A DNA stretch of 64,000 nucleotides from assembly GCF_000473265.1 (NCBI RefSeq), contig NZ_KI421511.1, positions 6,182,360-6,246,359 of the forward strand, read 5' to 3'. The translations under genes were made by a program, and so were the position numbers. Each line of letters starts with the position of its first letter. Position 1 is the stretch's first letter. The DNA is from Amycolatopsis thermoflava N1165. Lineage in GTDB: Bacteria; Actinomycetota; Actinomycetes; Mycobacteriales; Pseudonocardiaceae. Shown one piece after another: positions 61,598 to 64,000 of this stretch. The notes beneath the pieces were generated by a model. It did no database searches. It was not told the DNA's origin and was given only the letters and a program-made list of their open reading frames with translations.

Positions 61598-61797
61598 CCC
61601 GCGCCCGCCGGCACACCGCCATCCGGGGCGCCAGACACGTCGCCGGGAGCAGCCGCCCACCGCCTGGGCGGCGGATGCGCGGGCCGGACCAAGGTTGAGT
61701 GCCGGCGTGTTCGCCACTCGCTGCGCCGTGCTTGCCGCTGACCGCCCCGAGTTGGCCCAACCCCGCCGAGCTGACCGGTCCGGAACCGGCCCCAGCG

Positions 61798-62382
61798 TCA
61801 GGGATTGATGTCCCACTCCTCGCGGCCCTTGGTCCGTGCCGGGGCGAACTTCTGCAGCGCCTCGGGATCGCCGTGCGTCGTGAAGTGTTCCAGTCCCACC
61901 TGGACGAACAGTCCCCGCGCCCGCACGGCCACCGGGCCGTCGGCGGAGTCGAGGTGCCCGTCGGCGCTCGCGTAGATCTTGCGGCCCGCCACGCCGTCCA
62001 CGCGCGCCGCGATGAACAGCGTCGTGCCGACCGGGACCGGCCGCAGGAAGTCGGTCTCCAGCTTGCCGGTCACCGCGGGTCGGCGGAGCAGGTTGCCGAC
62101 CGTCGAGCCGAGCGCTTCGTCGAACGCGCACGCCAGCAGTCCGCCGTGGGCGAGCCCCGGCGCGCCCTGGTGCGCGCTCGTGACCGGGAACTGCGAGTAC
62201 ACGACTCCGGCGTCACCGACGGTGGAGTGCATGTGCAGACCGTTGTCGACCTCACCGCACCCGAAGCACTCGGCGTAGTGCATCTCGAGCTTCGTGCCCG
62301 GTCCGGGCGCCTTGGGGTGGATTTCCGGCTGTTCGGTCTGGACCGGCGGCCACGGATTCGCAGGTCGGCGCTTGTCGCTCAC
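61798..62382 (-). CDS. Hotdog-fold thioesterase, PaaI-like
   Basis: A 194-residue protein. The N-terminal stretch contains YAECFGCGEVDNGLHM, typical of actinobacterial PaaI-type proteins. The hotdog domain has LAHGGLLACAFDEALG with the catalytic HGG region and GKLETDFLRPVPVGTTLFIAARV. It should hydrolyse acyl- or aryl-acyl-CoA. The GTG at 62382 is chosen from the domain start; GTG 62391 is possible. The interval 61598-61797 between it and pknG shows no gene. Confidence 0.82.
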   Translation of the reverse strand: MSDKRRPANPWPPVQTEQPEIHPKAPGPGTKLEMHYAECFGCGEVDNGLHMHSTVGDAGVVYSQFPVTSAHQGAPGLAHGGLLACAFDEALGSTVGNLLRRPAVTGKLETDFLRPVPVGTTLFIAARVDGVAGRKIYASADGHLDSADGPVAVRARGLFVQVGLEHFTTHGDPEALQKFAPARTKGREEWDINP

Positions 62383-62539
62383 ACCGGACACGGTAACCGG
62401 TTCTACCGCGAAAACGTCTGGCCACCCCGGCTTCGAAGAGACAAAAACCACGACAGGAGAGAAAATCACTACCCGATGGCACTAAGGTCGCAACCTTGAC
62501 CGCGCTGGCACGAAACAGTTTGAGGAGGTCGGGGCGAAC

Positions 62540-63901
62540 ATGACGAACACAGCGCAGGCACCCGAGGTCGACGAGAAGACGGTCAGACGAGCCGTCATCG
62601 CGTCGGCAATGGGTAACGCAACAGAGTGGTACGACTACGGGGTGTTCACCTCGGGTGCGATTGCCGCCAGCATCGGCACCGTGTTCTTTCCCGGCGAGGG
62701 GAACGCGATTCTGAAATCGCTGGCGCTGGTGGCGATCGGGTTCGTGGTTAGGCCGTTCGGCGGAGCGTTCTTCGGCCCACTGGGGGACAAGATCGGGCGG
62801 CAGCGCGTGCTGGCGATCACGATCCTGTTGATGTCCGGCTGCACGTTCCTCGTCGGCTGCCTGCCGACGTACTCGGGCGAGTACGCGATCGGGATCGGCG
62901 CCCCGATCCTGGTCCTGCTGCTCCGGTTGATCCAGGGCTTCTCGACCGGCGGCGAGTACGGCGGCGCGGCGACGTTCATCGCCGAGTACGCCCCGACGCG
63001 CAAGCGTGGGTTCTGGGGCAGCTTCCTGGAGATGGGCACGCTGGCCGGCTACGTGCTGGGCAACCTGGTCGTGCTGACGGTGACGCTGTCGTTCACCGCG
63101 GATCAGGTGGACAGCTGGGCGTGGCGGATCCCGTTCTGGGTTGCGCTCCCGCTCGGCCTCATCGGTCTGTACCTGCGGAACAAGCTCGAGGACACGCCGG
63201 AGTTCCGGCGGCTGGAGGCCGCGGGCGAGAAGGCGGAGAAGGCGCCGCTGAAGGAGACCCTGTCCCGCAACTGGCGCATGATCATGAACCTGATCGGGAT
63301 CGTGCTGCTGCTCAACATCGCCGACTACATGTTGCTGACGACGATGCCGACGTACTTCACGGACACGTTGAAGATCAGCGACAACACGGCGACGTTGATC
63401 ATCATCATCGTGGAGCTGATCCAGATCGCGTTGATCGCGCCGATCGGCGCGCTCTCCGACCGGGTCGGGCGAAAACCGATGCTGATGACCGCGGCGATCG
63501 GGTTCCTCGTGCTGAGCTACCCGTCGATCAAGCTCATGCAGAGCGGCAGCACGGTGCTGCTGTTCCTCGGGTTCCTGATCGTGGCCCTGCTGCTGGTGCT
63601 GATGCTGGCGGTGATCGGGTCGACGTTCCCGGCGATGTTCCCGACCCGCGTGCGCTACGGCGCCTTCGCGATCGGCTACAACGTCTCGACGTCGATCTTC
63701 GGTGGCACCTGCGGTGTGGTCGTGACCGCTCTGATCCACGGCACCGGCAACGAGGACTGGCCGGCGTTCTACCTGATGATCGCCGCGGCGATCGCGTTGT
63801 TCCCGATCTTCAAGATCCCGGAGACGGCGCGGGTCCCGATGGACCACATCAACGAAGAGGGTGTGACCGCGCAGCCGGCGGCCAAGGCCGCCACGAACTG
63901 A
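62540..63901 (+). CDS. MFS transporter, ProP-type proline/betaine:H+ symporter
   Basis: A 453-residue, 12-helix member of the metabolite:H+ symporter family. The motifs are GNATEWYDYGVFTSGAI (helix 1), GPLGDKIGRQRVLAIT, LLLRLIQGFSTGGEYGGAATFIAEYAP and RRLEAAGEKAEKAPLKE in the central loop. The close match to ProP suggests osmoprotectant or proline uptake, though ProP's C-terminal coiled coil is missing. GAGGAGG lies upstream of the ATG at 62540. It differs clearly from the related gene at 46306. Confidence 0.9.
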   Translation: MTNTAQAPEVDEKTVRRAVIASAMGNATEWYDYGVFTSGAIAASIGTVFFPGEGNAILKSLALVAIGFVVRPFGGAFFGPLGDKIGRQRVLAITILLMSGCTFLVGCLPTYSGEYAIGIGAPILVLLLRLIQGFSTGGEYGGAATFIAEYAPTRKRGFWGSFLEMGTLAGYVLGNLVVLTVTLSFTADQVDSWAWRIPFWVALPLGLIGLYLRNKLEDTPEFRRLEAAGEKAEKAPLKETLSRNWRMIMNLIGIVLLLNIADYMLLTTMPTYFTDTLKISDNTATLIIIIVELIQIALIAPIGALSDRVGRKPMLMTAAIGFLVLSYPSIKLMQSGSTVLLFLGFLIVALLLVLMLAVIGSTFPAMFPTRVRYGAFAIGYNVSTSIFGGTCGVVVTALIHGTGNEDWPAFYLMIAAAIALFPIFKIPETARVPMDHINEEGVTAQPAAKAATN

Positions 63902-63920
63902 CGCCGCACCGGACGGAAGA

Positions 63921-63948
63921 GGGCCGGGTCCCGGATGGGGCCCGGCCC
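63921..63948. terminator. Bidirectional hairpin terminator
   Basis: A 12-bp stem with one G-T pair (63921-63932 with 63937-63948) and a GGAT... 4-nt loop. It sits 19 nt after the ProP-type stop and 4 nt before the end of a probable minus-strand gene, so it may serve both. Confidence 0.7.
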
Positions 63949-63952
63949 TTGC

Positions 63953-64000
63953 TCACTCGGTGACCTCGGCGCGGGCGTCGGCACGAGGAGCGAAGTGCCG
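63953..64000 (-). CDS. Possible 3' end of a minus-strand gene
   Basis: On the minus strand an open frame enters from the right edge and stops at 63953-63955. It encodes a C-terminal RHFAPRADARAEVTE; 12 of the 15 codons end in G or C. Too little is visible to name it. Its placement beyond a shared terminator supports a convergent gene. Confidence 0.35.
   Translation of the reverse strand, partial: RHFAPRADARAEVTE

Overview
The window is very GC-rich DNA with strong G/C preference at third codon positions and frequent GTG/TTG starts. It carries a glnX-glnH-pknG operon, an actinobacterial bifunctional-type dcd, a DUF742 protein and many TetR, LacI, GbsR and GntR-type regulatory features. All of this points to an actinomycete chromosome, most likely Pseudonocardiaceae (Amycolatopsis-like). 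That assignment rests on protein character only; no marker gene was compared. I see no transposase, integrase, phage gene or CRISPR array. The two tRNAs show no duplicated attachment site.

Layout. 1-9.5 kb: the end of a DUF742 gene, a CDF metal transporter, a secreted serine hydrolase, a TetR-aidB pair, a sugar porter, a nucleotidyltransferase, dcd, a DUF2236 haem-oxygenase-like protein and tRNA-Gly(CCC). 9.7-15.2 kb: a small locus headed by a near-perfect 34-bp palindrome (frameshifted alpha/beta hydrolase, GbsR-type regulator, TcmP-type methyltransferase), two more nucleotidyltransferases and a membrane Nudix protein. 15.2-26.5 kb: a potassium channel, dusB, and a rhamnoside-utilisation locus (GH78 and GH106 alpha-L-rhamnosidases and an MFS importer, divergent from a LacI regulator, with two LacI-like operators between). 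26.7-33.5 kb: a SodC-like protein, then a slightly lower-GC3 stretch with a GT1 glycosyltransferase, a GH2 glycosidase and a DHA2 exporter. 33.5-38 kb: an acidic 39-residue ORF ahead of paired crcB fluoride exporters, a dienelactone hydrolase, and a YeeE/YedE sulfur transporter. 37.5-44.3 kb: an extracytoplasmic region with two tiny secreted proteins facing each other across duplicated hairpins, a polytopic membrane protein, a secreted SBP56-like beta-propeller, and a chitinase/beta-1,3-glucanase operon with a DasR-type (dre) operator.

44.3-54 kb holds a PASTA protein, a 49-residue peptide that is 57% proline ahead of DUF6153 and DUF305 proteins, MFS transporters, a ZIP transporter with a MerR-type regulator, a TetR/enoyl-CoA hydratase pair, tRNA-Lys(TTT) and an orphan PII protein. 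54-64 kb holds thioesterases, a ThDP-enzyme-like protein with altered cofactor motifs, cspA with an unusual leader hairpin, the glnX-glnH-pknG operon and a ProP-type MFS transporter.

How the genes work together. The GH78/GH106/MFS/LacI set should import and hydrolyse rhamnosylated compounds under local repression. The GH64-GH18 pair would attack fungal walls and is probably silenced by a GlcNAc-responsive DasR. GlnH-GlnX-PknG should couple external acidic amino acids to 2-oxoglutarate metabolism, with the PII gene about 4 kb away. The most promising poorly described units are the SBP56-like/membrane/small-secreted-protein set (37.5-41.9 kb), the proline-peptide/DUF6153/DUF305 set (44.7-45.8 kb), and the GT1/GH2/exporter set (28.2-33.3 kb).
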